Notes: generated by a model from the letters alone, not told the origin. Positions 35,101-45,990 are shown, counted from the stretch's first letter. The stretch: DNA of 64,000 bases from Lindgomyces ingoldianus (GCF_010093535.1 NW_022985167.1:1929522-1993521), one strand, 5' to 3'. Program-made: numbers and translations.

Positions 35101-37503
35101 GGTGCTGCCACTGCAGCTGCCGCCCCATATTTTAAACCATTTGTCCATCCAAGAACAAACGCAACTTATCTCGATGGCGCTTTTTTCAATAACAACCCAG
35201 TAAGAGTTGGGCATCTGGAACGCCGACTATTGTGGCCCGATGTTCAGAACCAGCCGCCTGATCTATTCCTGTCGATCGGAACGTCACAAGACCAGAAGCA
35301 GGTTGACAAGGAGCTCAAAATTAAAGAACTACCAAAACAGTGAGTTGGGTGATTTTCACCGCTAATAATTTTTCTCTGACACACCTATGCAAAGCGAATT
35401 AAGCTCCAGCAACTCGAATCCGGCAAACTTGAAAGCGTCCAGCAGGTGGAGAAGTTTTGCGGGGTTGTGGCAGGTGGGAAAAGCCGCGGTAAGTCAATCA
35501 TTAAGTCAGTTTTCAGATCGAAAAATGCTAACGCCCGCAGTTCAATCGATTCGAAGACGTGATCAACTCTGAGCGCCAATGGAGCGAGTTCATGGAAGTA
35601 GCAATTCAACAAAACAACAGTCGCGAAGAAGGGAGTCGATATATCCGAATTAACCCTGATATCGGACGTCAACCACCTCCACTGGATGCCAAAGGGGAGG
35701 TAGAAAAATTGCAATCTGATATCTCCCGGACAATGGTGAGCCATGAATCACAATGTAAGGTTGAAGAGGTTGTGTTCCGCCTCGTGGCGAGCTCGTTCTA
35801 TTTCGACAAGGGCAAGGCTACAAGGAATCGAACGGGAGGAACAGCCACGGTATCTGGTGAGCATTCTTATGAAAGTATCCGGCCCCTAAAAGCTGACTTT
35901 CTCAATAGGGAAATTCCAGTGTCGTTTTGAGGAATCATCGGAATGGCTCAAACAATTGGGCCGCTTTTTTAGAAAGCAACAGCGTATAGATTTTCAACCG
36001 TACTTTGATATTTGGAATGGTCTTCCACAACATGCAAAACAAAAGGCATGTTCAAGTGTAAAGAGTGTTACACCAATGTGCTAATGCGTAACAGGTTTCA
36101 CTAACGGAGGCTGTGATTGAGAGAATGGCAAGTCATGGGGAGTTCAATATCGGGGAGACGAACATTATGTCCACCGCAGACTGCAAGACCGACATACGGC
36201 TTTATTTTTTCGGGCCCTCGTCTAACGGCGTTCAAGGATATTCAATTAGCGGATTTCCTCGCGACTTCCTATCCGAAGATCAATGGATCAGTAAGTGTAT
36301 ATCCCTAGATACTTGACGTGACTCTTCCTGATTGTGGCTATAGCTAGAAATTCTGACGGAAATGAGGAAGAGCAAGAAAGTGACGAACAAATTCATGGTC
36401 TGAGCAGATCACGAACAAGTCGGCGAATAACCACTACCCACGACCAGGAACAGAGCGACAAATGGAGGCTATCGCAGCTAGGGAAAAAGCTGAGCATTTC
36501 TCACATTCGGAGCGTCTCGGACCAAAATGTCAGCACACAATTCCACGGCCTCAGCTCCGAAAACCGCCGAAAGTCAGACGAGGTAGTGCCAAAGTCCAGC
36601 GCCAGAGCCTCGGTATTGAAAAGACCTTCAAGTATGAGAGAAGCTAGACATCATCGGAAGATTGATACACAAAGCCGAACTAGCAACGACAGCTCTGAAA
36701 TCTTACCGGCTCCTCTAGGCAATCGCTCCCGTCGAAAGACACCCTCTATAATTGTAAGCCCGACTGATGTGGGTTATCAAAGACCCTCGCTTTCAAGATC
36801 TTCACACGTCTCGACTACCGCTCCGACACTTGGCGACTCGTCTGTGAACCCAGATCCATACCCACAATTCCCTGACTCGACACACACCCATACTAGCCAA
36901 TACGGGGGCAACTCAGAATCAAAAACCCTAGGCTCCTCCCTTGGGCCTGAAGTCGTGGAGAACACTCCCTCAATAAATCGATCTGACTTCAGCAGGAGCT
37001 CTTCTTCTGCTTCTAGATACCGGTCTACCGGTCTGAGAGCAGGACAGGGCTCTTGGAGTCCTTCGACAAATCCATCGCAGCAGCCAACCACCAGACCCTA
37101 TTCTTTCAATCTAGATCCAACGCCGACCACGAACGAAGAAGCATCCTACAAGGCTGTACCACCCAGTTCCTACGAGTCGTACTACTCCCCAGCCTCTGCA
37201 AATCCACCCCCTAGCACCGCCCCTAGATATACCGACCAATACTCGTCCTTCCAGATCCCCCCACCTCAGAATCCTTCGCAACAACCCGCGCCCACATTTA
37301 GGGGCACCCCAATACCTCATACCAATCCCTTTCAGCCACATCCCTCGTCTTTTCCCAGTACATCTAGAGTCAACGACTCCGTGAGTCGGAGCTCTAGCAG
37401 CTCGGGCAGGCTGACTCCTCATGCCCTCAATTCCGATGAGAGATTTGAGATGGAACTGGAGTTGGCAAAGAAGGCGAGCTTAGCGGACTTGGGGAGATAT
37501 TGA
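32180..37503 (+). CDS. Multidomain protein: Cys/His zinc finger, P-loop NTPase, RING-like finger, patatin-like phospholipase
   Basis: Eleven exons by eye: 32180-32642, 32691-33102, 33152-33834, 33888-34497, 34549-34656, 34707-35339, 35395-35488, 35541-35856, 35909-36045, 36095-36290, 36344-37503 (4812 nt, 1603 residues, no internal stop). All introns are 48-55 bp; intron 9 has a GC donor. Seen: Cys/His finger at residues 11-55 (C11, C16, C29, C32, C37, C40, H47, H55); Walker A GETSAGKS at 152-159 and DCEG at 219-222; coiled stretch 596-622; RING-like Cys/His cluster 653-695; patatin oxyanion loop DGGGIRG at 722-728, nucleophile box GTSTGG with S759, and catalytic Asp in DGA at D915; Ser/Pro/Gln-rich tail 1218-1603. 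Known: patatins hydrolyse acyl esters of membrane lipids with a Ser-Asp dyad. Inferred: an NTP-controlled lipase with ubiquitin-ligase-like fingers, possibly a sensor-effector protein. Confidence 0.85.
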
Positions 37504-37980
37504 TAAATGGCGGACCATAGGAATGGCTTGAAGAATGTGACGAAGTACACGCGATTGCTCGATGAAGTACCATTCAGGAAGATACATATATTTTATTTCA
37601 TTATGGTCATCCCAGTGTTTAAAGTGGACATGGAAGTTTTTTGACCGCGACGAATCGGCGGCGGGATCGCTCGTCGGTCATGGTTAGATTGGAAGAACGG
37701 TGTGGTACACAAGGAGCTTTTCCGCTATAGGAGCATGCGTTAGACTTGGCTAGACCAAAACCTTAATATATTCACGGCTGTAATGCGAACAATTTCTACA
37801 AAGTAAAAGAATCAAGCTAACTTCTTCTTGTTACTTAGCGCAAAGGCTGGGCATGTGGCGAGGCGAGCTTCGAAACATTGATCATAGAGTTGAATTTCCA
37901 CAGGGTGATATAGGCTGTTCAGCGCAAAACCAGAAGGGTTTCAAACAAGTACATTCTCAAGTAGTAAATACTCCAGGCCC
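37504..37980. other. 3' flank of the patatin gene
   Basis: AT content rises from 37730. No gene seen. Confidence 0.5.
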
Positions 37981-37984
37981 GGCT

Positions 37985-38355
37985 AGCGCGCCGTCACATT
38001 TCACCACCGCGCTACATTATTTTGACCTGCTTCTGCTTGATAATTGCGTACAATAGCATGCAATACTATATAGTTTAGTGCGGCCTTCCAGCTACATCTA
38101 GGCGTCGAGCTGCAGGTGTTGCAGACGGTGCTGCAAGAGATCGCAGAGACCGCGCAGGCTCGACTGTTAGTCACATAACTGCGCTTGGTGCTCCCATTAG
38201 CTTGCAGCGACATTTTACTACTACGCTATATTATTTTAGCTTACCTCTGTTTAAGAATTGCTAAGAATTACATGCAATGCTATATAGTTTAGTATAGTCT
38301 TGCAGCGACATCTAGTTGTACAGATGCTGTAAAGATATGCTATAGAAGTGATTAA
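37985..38355. repeat. Direct non-coding repeat, two diverged copies about 215 bp apart
   Basis: The block at 37990-38140 (CACCACCGCGCTACATTATT, later GCATGCAATACTATATAGTT) recurs at 38208-38350 with almost only C->T and G->A changes. The copy nearer the AT-rich side is the more mutated. Confidence 0.75.
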
Positions 38356-38473
38356 AGCAGGCTAGATTAAGGATCTAGATAGAGTCTAGTCACTAGCCTA
38401 TTATATAAAAGAGTATGTATATGTTACTCTAGACGCAATTAATATTCTAGCACCTGTACCCTCTTACGTTAGC

Positions 38474-38575
38474 GAATAGTCTAGTGGTATACAACTAGAC
38501 TGTGACAGAGTTGGTAGAGTATTATCTAAGTAACGCAAGTTTAATTCTTAAAGATTGCATTCTTTTGCTCTTTAA
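38474..38575 (+). ncRNA. tRNA-like sequence, probable SINE head or tRNA relic
   Basis: TAGTCTAGTGG near 38477 matches the RNA polymerase III A box (TRGYNNARNNG). GTTTAATTC near 38550 would be a B box (GTTCRANNC) after one C->T change. A T-run follows at 38572. The spacing is longer than in a simple tRNA. No full cloverleaf was drawn. Confidence 0.35.
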
Positions 38576-38765
38576 AAAAAGGTTGAGTATCTAGTCTATA
38601 TACAAAGGTTCTATTCTTAGAATTTTATATAGAGTTTTTCTATTCTCTTGTTTGGATTAAAGTGTAAGGCAGTGTAAGAGTATAAGAGGCTAGTGTTTAG
38701 CTGTTAGCTAAGGATTAGCTAGTAGCCTTAGAAAAGGGTAAGCAAACTATTGTAAAGTGTAGTAA

Positions 38766-38945
38766 AATACAGGAAATTGCAGTAGATTACAGGAAATTGC
38801 AGTAGATTACAGGAAATTGCAGTAGATTACAGGAAATTGCAGTAGATTACAGGAAATTGCAGTAGATTACAGGAAATTGCAGTAGATTACAGGAAATTGC
38901 AGTAGATTACAGGAAATTGCAGTAGATTACAGGAAATTGCAGTGC
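38766..38945. repeat. Minisatellite, 20-bp unit, nine perfect copies
   Basis: AGGAAATTGCAGTAGATTAC repeats exactly from 38771. Degenerate copies with TTGCAGCA-like sequence follow to about 39025. It shares the TTGCAG core with the copia LTR repeats. Confidence 0.95.
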
Positions 38946-39294
38946 ATTACAGCAACTTGCAGTAGATTGCAGCAACTTGTAGCAAATTATAGCAATCTAC
39001 AGCAAATTGTAGTAAACTGCGACACATTAGCTGTATTACAAGAGGCATTAAACTAGGCCTAAAGTTAACACTGTTATTAGGTATTTGCTAGCTGCGTTAA
39101 GCTATTACACTAACCTATCCTATCTAAGGGTATTAAACAGGAAGCATGAGGCATAGAGAGAGAATACAAGGTAGAGGGTGCATAGCAGAGTTACAAGAGA
39201 GAGAGAGAGAGTAAATCTTAACAGAGGTACAGGAGTATTAAAATAATAAGTGTATAATATACTATAAACAGACTAAACTGCTCTTTTCTAGTGT
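38946..39294. other. AT-rich spacer
   Basis: Contains degenerate minisatellite units, a short (GA)n run near 39200 and no gene. Confidence 0.5.
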
Positions 39295-39299
39295 AGTTT

Positions 39300-39590
39300 T
39301 GTCAGATTAAAGCACTGTTTCTAGGCTTCCTGAGATGAATGATGGGTTTGGATATGATGTATGGGATGATTGATTGATTGTATTGATTTATCGATCCTTT
39401 TTCTGCTCTACTCGTGTTGCTCGGCTTTTGTTTTTCCGATCCGAGTCCCTCGCGCACTAGCCCTATGCGCGACCAGCTTGCAACATGCTGCAATTTGCAG
39501 CAACATACTGTTCAAGCTTATTGCTCGTACTATGTAGCAGCTTTCGACAAACGTTCCTCCTATCTTGACAGTAGGTGCGCATATCTGACA
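39300..39590 (-). repeat. Solo LTR of the 4197-10827 copia family (291 bp), lightly RIPed
   Basis: Reverse orientation (TGTCAGATTAAAGCAC...GCGCATATCTGACA) with 5-bp duplication AGTTT at 39295-39299 and 39591-39595. It is 60 bp shorter than the full-element LTRs because most of the TTGCAGCA run is missing. CpG sites are better preserved than in the full element. Confidence 0.93.
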
Positions 39591-39794
39591 AGTTTACTTA
39601 AACCTTAAATAGTTAGAATCTAGGTAAAAGACTTAGACAAATTACTACTCTCTAAGATAGAGACTAGCTACTGTTTATATATACGCTACTTCTTTTTTCT
39701 ATGCCTTGCTGTATCTAGCTAATTGTTCTTTGTCTATTCTAGTCTAATATAGCCGCAAGCAGCTAAGGCTAAGGCTAATTATAATAAGAAGCTA

Positions 39795-39923
39795 TGTAAG
39801 GCTAAGATAGCGCTTACGTGAGACGAGTATATATACTATTCTATACGTAACAATTAACTGTTGGTTGATTATTCGCACCTTTTTAGTTGTATTAGCGTAG
39901 TGGTACAAAGCTTTGTTCTTACA
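39795..39923 (+). repeat. Short TG..CA element (129 bp), RIPed
   Basis: Starts TGTAAGGCTAAGATAGCGC, ends TTGTTCTTACA, and has a central GTATATATACTATTC. Flanks share GCTA. Same family as 42793-42920. Confidence 0.7.
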
Positions 39924-39994
39924 GCTAAGGTATAAAAGCTAAAAAGTCTATACTCTATGTTAAGCTTTTAGATTACTATAAGAACAAAGCTTTA

Positions 39995-41707
39995 ACGTAC
40001 TTCATAGGCAAGTTGCTCACACACCTGAGTTGCTTACTTTTGCTAAGACCCTACCACACTACTCTTCTTACACTAATGCATTCCTAACAACACTACTTAA
40101 ACGTGTTAAAAGAATGTTAGATGCAGCTTACACTTTAGGCTTTTAAATAAGACACAACACTTTTTAACTAACACGCTGCAGCTATCTATAAGGTCTCTTA
40201 AAAGATAATAAGCAACTAACGCGCTAGACAACCTTTCTAAGCTAATTATATAGCTAACTTATAGAAGCTAGATAATAACAAAGAGCAGGTAATTATTTAG
40301 CATATACTTAAGCTAGATGCGCAAGGATTTCCCCTCTAGCTAGCAGCTGTAGCTAATATAGCTAATTCTTTACACGCTAAGTGTAATATAAGCTATATTA
40401 GCATAAACTAGTCTAATACATTTATTAAGTATTACTTAAAGCTTAAAGTAAAGTTTAAGTGTAAGTATAACTATAAAAAAGCTTTTTATAAAAATTTTAT
40501 AGTAATTTNNNNNNNNNNNNNNNNNNNNNNNNNNNNNNNNNNNNNNNNNNNNNNNNNNNNNNNNNNNNNNNNNNNNNNNNNNNNNNNNNNNNNNNNNNNN
40601 NNNNNNNNNNNNNNNNNNNNNNNNNNNNNNNNNNNNNNNNNNNNNNNNNNNNNNNNNNNNNNNNNNNNNNNNNNNNNNNNNNNNNNNNNNNNNNNNNNNN
40701 NNNNNNNNNNNNNNNNNNNNNNNNNNNNNNNNNNNNNNNNNNNNNNNNNNNNNNNNNNNNNNNNNNNNNNNNNNNNNNNNNNNNNNNNNNNNNNNNNNNN
40801 NNNNNNNNNNNNNNNNNNNNNNNNNNNNNNNNNNNNNNNNNNNNNNNNNNNNNNNNNNNNNNNNNNNNNNNNNNNNNNNNNNNNNNNNNNNNNNNNNNNN
40901 NNNNNNNNNNNNNNNNNNNNNNNNNNNNNNNNNNNNNNNNNNNNNNNNNNNNNNNNNNNNNNNNNNNNNNNNNNNNNNNNNNNNNNNNNNNNNNNNNNNN
41001 NNNNNNNNNNNNNNNNNNNNNNNNNNNNNNNNNNNNNNNNNNNNNNNNNNNNNNNNNNNNNNNNNNNNNNNNNNNNNNNNNNNNNNNNNNNNNNNNNNNN
41101 NNNNNNNNNNNNNNNNNNNNNNNNNNNNNNNNNNNNNNNNNNNNNNNNNNNNNNNNNNNNNNNNNNNNNNNNNNNNNNNNNNNNNNNNNNNNNNNNNNNN
41201 NNNNNNNNNNNNNNNNNNNNNNNNNNNNNNNNNNNNNNNNNNNNNNNNNNNNNNNNNNNNNNNNNNNNNNNNNNNNNNNNNNNNNNNNTAGTATTAGTGT
41301 AATAGAAAATTACTAAGCTTTAAGTAGCTAATAAAGCTACTATGTAACATAAATTACATAAAAAAAAGTAGATTAAAGCAGAAGAGACTTTAATAATTTA
41401 AAAAAGCCTACACTTAACAGCTTTAAAGAAGTTTAGGGCGCGCAGTAACAGGAAGAAGGCAAAGAAGCAGGTGCAAGCTAAAGTAGGTAAGCTATTCTAA
41501 AGGCGCTGCAGATAGTGCAATTAGACTAGGCATAACGCGCAAACATGTAAGCAAGAAGCAGAAGTAGTATCTAAATAATATTCTAGGCTGTACTGTACTA
41601 TATAGTGCTAGAGCAGGTTGTTATGGGCTATAATAGAGTTTGTTAGGGTGAGGTCTTGGCAAAAGTGAGCGACTCGGGTGTGTGAGCGACTCGCCCATGA
41701 AGTACGT
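39995..41707 (+). mobile_element. pogo/Fot1-like subfamily-1 element with an assembly gap
   Basis: Left TIR ACGTACTTCATAGGCAAG at 39995, right TIR ending CATGAAGTACGT at 41707, TA at 39993-39994 and 41708-41709. The N-terminal transposase half is visible on plus to 40508. After the gap, the basic tail ends at about 41497. The right TIR is only weakly RIPed (GAGCGACTCGGGTG retained) whereas the left is more mutated. Confidence 0.88.
40509..41288. other. Assembly gap, 780 N
   Basis: Run of N inside the pogo element. Given the 1846-bp full-length copy, the missing sequence is probably about 900 bp of transposase. Confidence 1.
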
Positions 41708-41823
41708 TATACTACTATACTAATATAACTAAGAAAGTGTGAATAATTAACTATTAGTTAATACTATGTATAAAATAGTATATATATACCTGTTACACAT
41801 AAGAACTCTAGTATAGGCTGCTT

Positions 41824-42078
41824 CTAGCGTTACAGTGCCTTGTTACTTTTTATAGAAACTAGTAGCGTTACAAGTACTTAGAAATTAAACAGCTATAACA
41901 TATTACTTTATATAATAATAGTAAATACTAAGCTTATTATTTTTAAAACTTTATAAAAAATATATAAAATAACTGTATAATATAAATAGAATAATTTACT
42001 AACGCTTGTAATATTCTTACTTTTAAGTAAGCGTTAGTATTTTAAGTACTTTAATAAGTTACAGAATAAAATTTTAAA
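41824..42078. other. AT-rich spacer, no feature recognised
   Basis: Low-complexity RIPed sequence between two repeat elements. Confidence 0.5.
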
Positions 42079-42080
42079 TA

Positions 42081-43307
42081 ATGTACACTACAAGCAAGTT
42101 ACTTACACACCTAAGTTGCTTACTTTTACTAAAACCCTACTAAACTACTCTTCTTACACTTATGCATATCTAACAACACTACTTAGACGCGCTAAAAGAA
42201 TATTAGATATAGCTTACACTTTAGGCTTTTAAATAAAACATAACACGTTTAAAGTAACACGCTGTAGCTATGTATAAAGTCTCTTAAATAATAATAAATA
42301 ACTAACACGCTAGATAACCTTTATAAGCTAATTTTATAGCTAACTTATAAAGGCTAGATAATAACAAGAAGTAATTATTAAGCACATACTTAAGTTATAT
42401 ATGTAAGAATTTTCTCTTTAGCTAGTAGCTATAGCTAATATAGCTAATTCTTTACATGCTAAGCATAATCTAAGCTATATTAGCATAAAATAGCCTAGTC
42501 TGTTTATAAAGTTATTTATAGCTTAAAGTAAAGTTTAAGTATAACTATAGCTATAAAAAAGCTTTTTATAAAAATTCTAAAGTAATTTAAAGCTAGTTTA
42601 GCTTTATAAAGAATATTAAAGCTAAGTATAATATCTAAGATACTAACATAGATAACTTTAATAAAATAAGCTTTATAATAGGCTAGATATCTACTAACTA
42701 TACTTACACTTAAAACTTTACTTTTAGCTTTTAATAACACTTTATAAATATACTAGGCTATTTTATGCTAATATAGCTTAGATGATGCTTAGTGTAAGGC
42801 CGAGATGGCGCTTACGTGCAACGGGTATATATACTATTCTGCACCTGAAAATCAACTGTTAGTTGATTGTTCGTACCTTTTAGTTGTATTAGCAGAGTGG
42901 TGCGGAGCCCTGTCCTTACACTTAGCGTGTAAAGAATTAGCTATATTAGCTATAGCTACTAGCTAAAGAGAAAATTCTTACATATATAGCTTAAGTATGT
43001 GATTAATAATTATCTACTTTTTATTAGTATCTAGCTTTTATAAGTTAGCTATAAAATTAGCTTATTAAAGTTATCTAGTATGTTAGTTATTTATTATTTT
43101 TTAAAAAAGTTTATACATAGCTGTAGTATAGTGCTTTAAAAATGTTATATTTTATTTTAAAGCTTAAAGTATAAGCTATATTTAACATTCTTTTAGCATA
43201 TTTTAGTAGTATTATTAGAAATACATTAGTATAGAAAAAGTAGTTTAGTAGAGTCTTAGTAAAAGTAAGTAACTTAGGTATGTAGGCAACTTGCCTATTG
43301 TGTACGT
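42081..43307. mobile_element. Palindromic (fold-back) pogo subfamily-1 derivative, hosting a short LTR
   Basis: TA at 42079-42080 and 43308-43309. The left arm (42081 to about 42555) carries the TIR and N-terminal transposase region. The right arm (about 42700-43307) is the same sequence inverted. Between them lies a ~140-bp unique spacer containing the next transposase codons in plus sense (IKNIKAKYNI). The 128-bp element at 42793-42920 was inserted later into the right arm. Related copies at 51343-52441 and 52587-53684. Confidence 0.85.
42793..42920 (+). repeat. Short TG..CA element (128 bp) with perfect 5-bp duplication, little RIPed
   Basis: TGTAAGGCCGAGATGGCG...TGTCCTTACA flanked by CTTAG at 42788-42792 and 42921-42925. 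TG..CA ends and a 5-bp duplication indicate an LTR-type solo element. GTATATATACTATTC could be its TATA box. It is GC-normal inside a RIPed host, so it arrived late. Confidence 0.8.
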
Positions 43308-43310
43308 TAG

Positions 43311-43597
43311 TGTAATAATTTACATAAATTATTCTATGCAAGTTTACCTAATAAACTAATATCTACAGGTTTCTTATATTAGCTCTAACCCTACTCTAGC
43401 CTCTACTATACCTTTATTCCCCTAAGTATTTAGTTGCACCTTTTCTCTTAGCTAACGTAATAGTTTTCTAATATTCTTTGTACAAGGCCTATAGGTGTTA
43501 ATAGAATTCCTAGGTCTCTAAGTCCCCACGCACTTCTATATACCTCTAAGTAGATTCACACCGTATTTAAACCTGTTGTCTTGCCTACGCTGTTACA
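43311..43597. repeat. RIPed relative of the solo LTR at 23106-23385
   Basis: Aligns end to end with 23106-23385 (TGTAATAATTTACATAAATT against TGTAACGATCCTCATGAATC; TACAAGGCCTATAGGTGT shared). Differences are nearly all C->T or G->A. No matching 5-bp duplication is seen at the ends. Confidence 0.88.
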
Positions 43598-44445
43598 AGC
43601 ACCTTCTTACCTGTCTTTAAGGCTTTAAATGCGTAGATCGCAGTTAGAAAAGATAAAGTTTAGGCAACAAAAGACAGATACTTAAAGAAGGTAGCTAAGC
43701 TAAAGGTAGCAGACTTAGCCAAAACAAAGCTGCACGTGACTAGGAAGTATAACTAAGTGTTAAGTTCTCTAAACAGGACTCTTCTGTAGATACTGTTTTA
43801 GATCTTCTAATGTGTACTTAAGCTTCGATTAGAGGTCTTCTAGAGCGACTCACTCTTAGCTTAGGTTAAAGCAGCGACTGCTTAGGCTAGCGACTGTAAC
43901 TAGAACTAGTTACACTAGAGAAGTTTGCTTGTCTCTATAAGTATAGGCAGTGTCTTAAACATCTAAGAAGTTTTATAGTAGTAATTATACTAAACTAGTT
44001 CTACTAGAATAACAGTGCTATAACAACTATAGAAAACGAAGCACAACACTTACACATGTAAAAAGAATAAAAAAGAAGCATTGGAATTAGATATAAGCAT
44101 GTTATAAATAGTTTCTTTGTTGCAAATAGAGAGGTGGCGTAAGCATGTAGCTATGTAGAAATCTAATGAAGTGTATTATTCTAAGTCTAAGTGCTCTGTT
44201 GCAGAGTATTTATTTACATCTATAATAGCAGAGGCGGTGAGGGTCATGGAAATAGCTGAGAGGATATAGTGAAAGTAGTAGGAGCTATAGTAACAGTAGT
44301 AGAGGCTGTTGAGGCACAGGGAAGGAAGGTTTCTGTACTAGATATGCGACATTCCTTAGTTAGTTATAAATAAAATTATGTTTTTCTTTATAGTGTTAGT
44401 TACGCTACGAGATTTTATCTAGCTTAGTAATAGTTTACGTTATAA
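43598..44445. other. RIP-affected sequence of unknown origin
   Basis: No intact frame. A plus-strand stretch at about 43690-43760 translates as VAKLKVADLAKTKLHVTRKY and may be part of a degraded retroelement or transposase. I could not assign it. Confidence 0.35.
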
Positions 44446-44449
44446 TTTA

Positions 44450-44693
44450 TTTTTAAAGGCTTTTTAGCATGTTAATAGTTTAGTTTTCTATAGAAAACTT
44501 TATAAAAAGCTGTAGCGTGTTATAAAAAAAGTGTTGTATATTATTTAGTAGTTTAAAGCGTAAGCTGTAATCTAGCTTCCTTATAATGTCTTATCTTATA
44601 TTGCTGTTAAAACATTGTGTTGTATTATAGATAAGTGTATAGTTTTAGTAGAGTCTTAGTAGAGTAGCTAACTTGCCTATAAGGTATCTTAAT
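44450..44693 (-). mobile_element. Degraded end of a pogo subfamily-2 element
   Basis: Follows 13925-14170 in order (GCTGTAGCGTG, AAGCGTAAGCTGTA, TAAAACATTGTGTTG) and ends in a RIPed TIR (AGCTAACTTGCCTATAAGGT). The other end was not found. Confidence 0.55.
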
Positions 44694-44864
44694 TCTTTTA
44701 AGAAAAAACAAACAGCTTTTTAAAGCAAATTATGACTTTTAAGAAAGCAATCTAAACTATTTAGTTTTATAACTTTGTCTACACACTGCTTAAACACTCT
44801 AGCTAACCTAATATAGAGTTACAAATCTATAGCAGGATAACCGATCCGCTCTAGCCACAACACC

Positions 44865-45990
44865 GTGAAGGTTCACCATCAGGGGATTCTGCACCATGGC
44901 ACTGTCTGTGGCAGAGATAGAGGCTCCGCAAGCGGGCCATCGAATTCTAGATGTCGGCCCACGCTAGGCCAGTCGCATCCCCACTGGATGATCAAGCGGC
45001 AACGTCTGTGCACGAAGCACCGATCGCCGCTGATGAGAATAGCAGAGATGTGTCAAAAGGTCCGCATGGGCGAGGTGGCGATAGGCAAGGATGAGGACGA
45101 GGGTTGCGTAATCGTTGAGGATTACAAGCCAAAGCAGGTGGGTATCTATGTGGATGCCACCGTTCGCAAGAAGACAGCAGGAGTCAGCATATACGTAATG
45201 CTGTCCCAAGCACGCATCTAGAGGACTATAGCAGACGTGTATCTCACAGAGCTCCTTGCTATTAGCGAGGCAGCCTACTGGCCGCGGGGACCGTCGTGTA
45301 TGGCTTGCGATGCGGACGGTTCTTCGGTGCCAACGTCCAGCACACGGATATTTTCAGATGTGCAGTCAACGGTGAAGTCAGTGAAGAGCTGGAGGGCGAG
45401 TGCCTCTCATTCGGTACTGGCAGAGATTGTCAAGAAGCTCCGGATGGTCAACTTCACGTTGCATTAGACCCCAAGACATACGGGCATTGAGGGCAACGAG
45501 GAAGCAAAAGACTTCCGCAGCGAGAGGGCGTGCGGTGGTATCTCATGCGGCTGGCACTGAAGGAAGCAGGTAGTATGGCGGGACCAGCCGTGCAAAGCAG
45601 GGCAGAGACGGGCAGGTTTACGAAGATGATTGATGCAGCACTGTACCTGGGCAGGTCAGCCGAGCTGTACCAGCAGCTGAAAGGAGTAGAGGCGGCGATC
45701 CTCACGCAGGTACAGACAGGCAAGACGTTCCTCAGGGAATATCTGCACAAAATCAAGGGCTCAGAGACAGCGTTGTGTTACTGAGGGTGCAAAGAGCCGA
45801 TGCCGCACTTCCTCTTCTCGTGCAGCAGATGGGAGCGGCAAAGAGCGGAACTAAGATGACAGTACATAAACCCGCTTTTGGACAATGAAATGAAGAACAT
45901 ATTAGAAAAGCAGAATGATCGCCACAAGCAGCTTTCAGAAACCATAGTGGACTTCTACAGTAGCACCAATGCTGTTTCCTGTCCCGGAAG
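44865..45990 (+). pseudogene. 3' fragment of a non-LTR (LINE/Tad-like) retrotransposon: RNase H and C-terminal Cys region
   Basis: The frame at 45140-45221 gives KQVGIYVDATVRKKTAGVSI, the start of a LINE RNase H. After a TAG it continues at 45237-45465 with YLTELLAISEAAYWP, RIFSDVQSTVKSVKSWRAS and EIVKKLRMVNFTLH, then GIEGNEEA in another frame. The catalytic acidic positions (YVDA, TELL, FSDV) are present. At 45650-45850 follow LYQQLKGVEAAILTQVQTGK, FLREYLHKI and EPMPHFLFSCSRWERQRAEL, a C-terminal region typical of fungal LINEs. At least two frameshifts and several stops. GC-normal, so 5' truncated and not strongly RIPed. Confidence 0.75.

Larger units (their letters stand above)
39978..41823 (-). 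repeat. Third copy of the short TG..CA element, split by a pogo insertion
   Basis: The minus-strand sequence of 41823-41710 (CTTATGTGTAACAGG, GTATATATATACTATTT) continues across the pogo element to 39992-39978 (AAGCTTTGTTCTTATA), matching the order seen in the copy at 39795. Its outer right edge is uncertain. Confidence 0.6.

Noticed and set aside
38766..38945. CRISPR-like array
   Set aside because: The 20-bp units are head-to-tail with no spacers, and the genome is fungal.
39905..39992. Inverted repeat AAGAACAAAGCTTT as ends of a MITE
   Set aside because: It is explained by two oppositely oriented copies of the 128-bp TG..CA element.
42516..42740. 74-codon minus-strand frame as a gene
   Set aside because: Lies across the spacer of the palindromic pogo derivative; the residues are mutated transposase.
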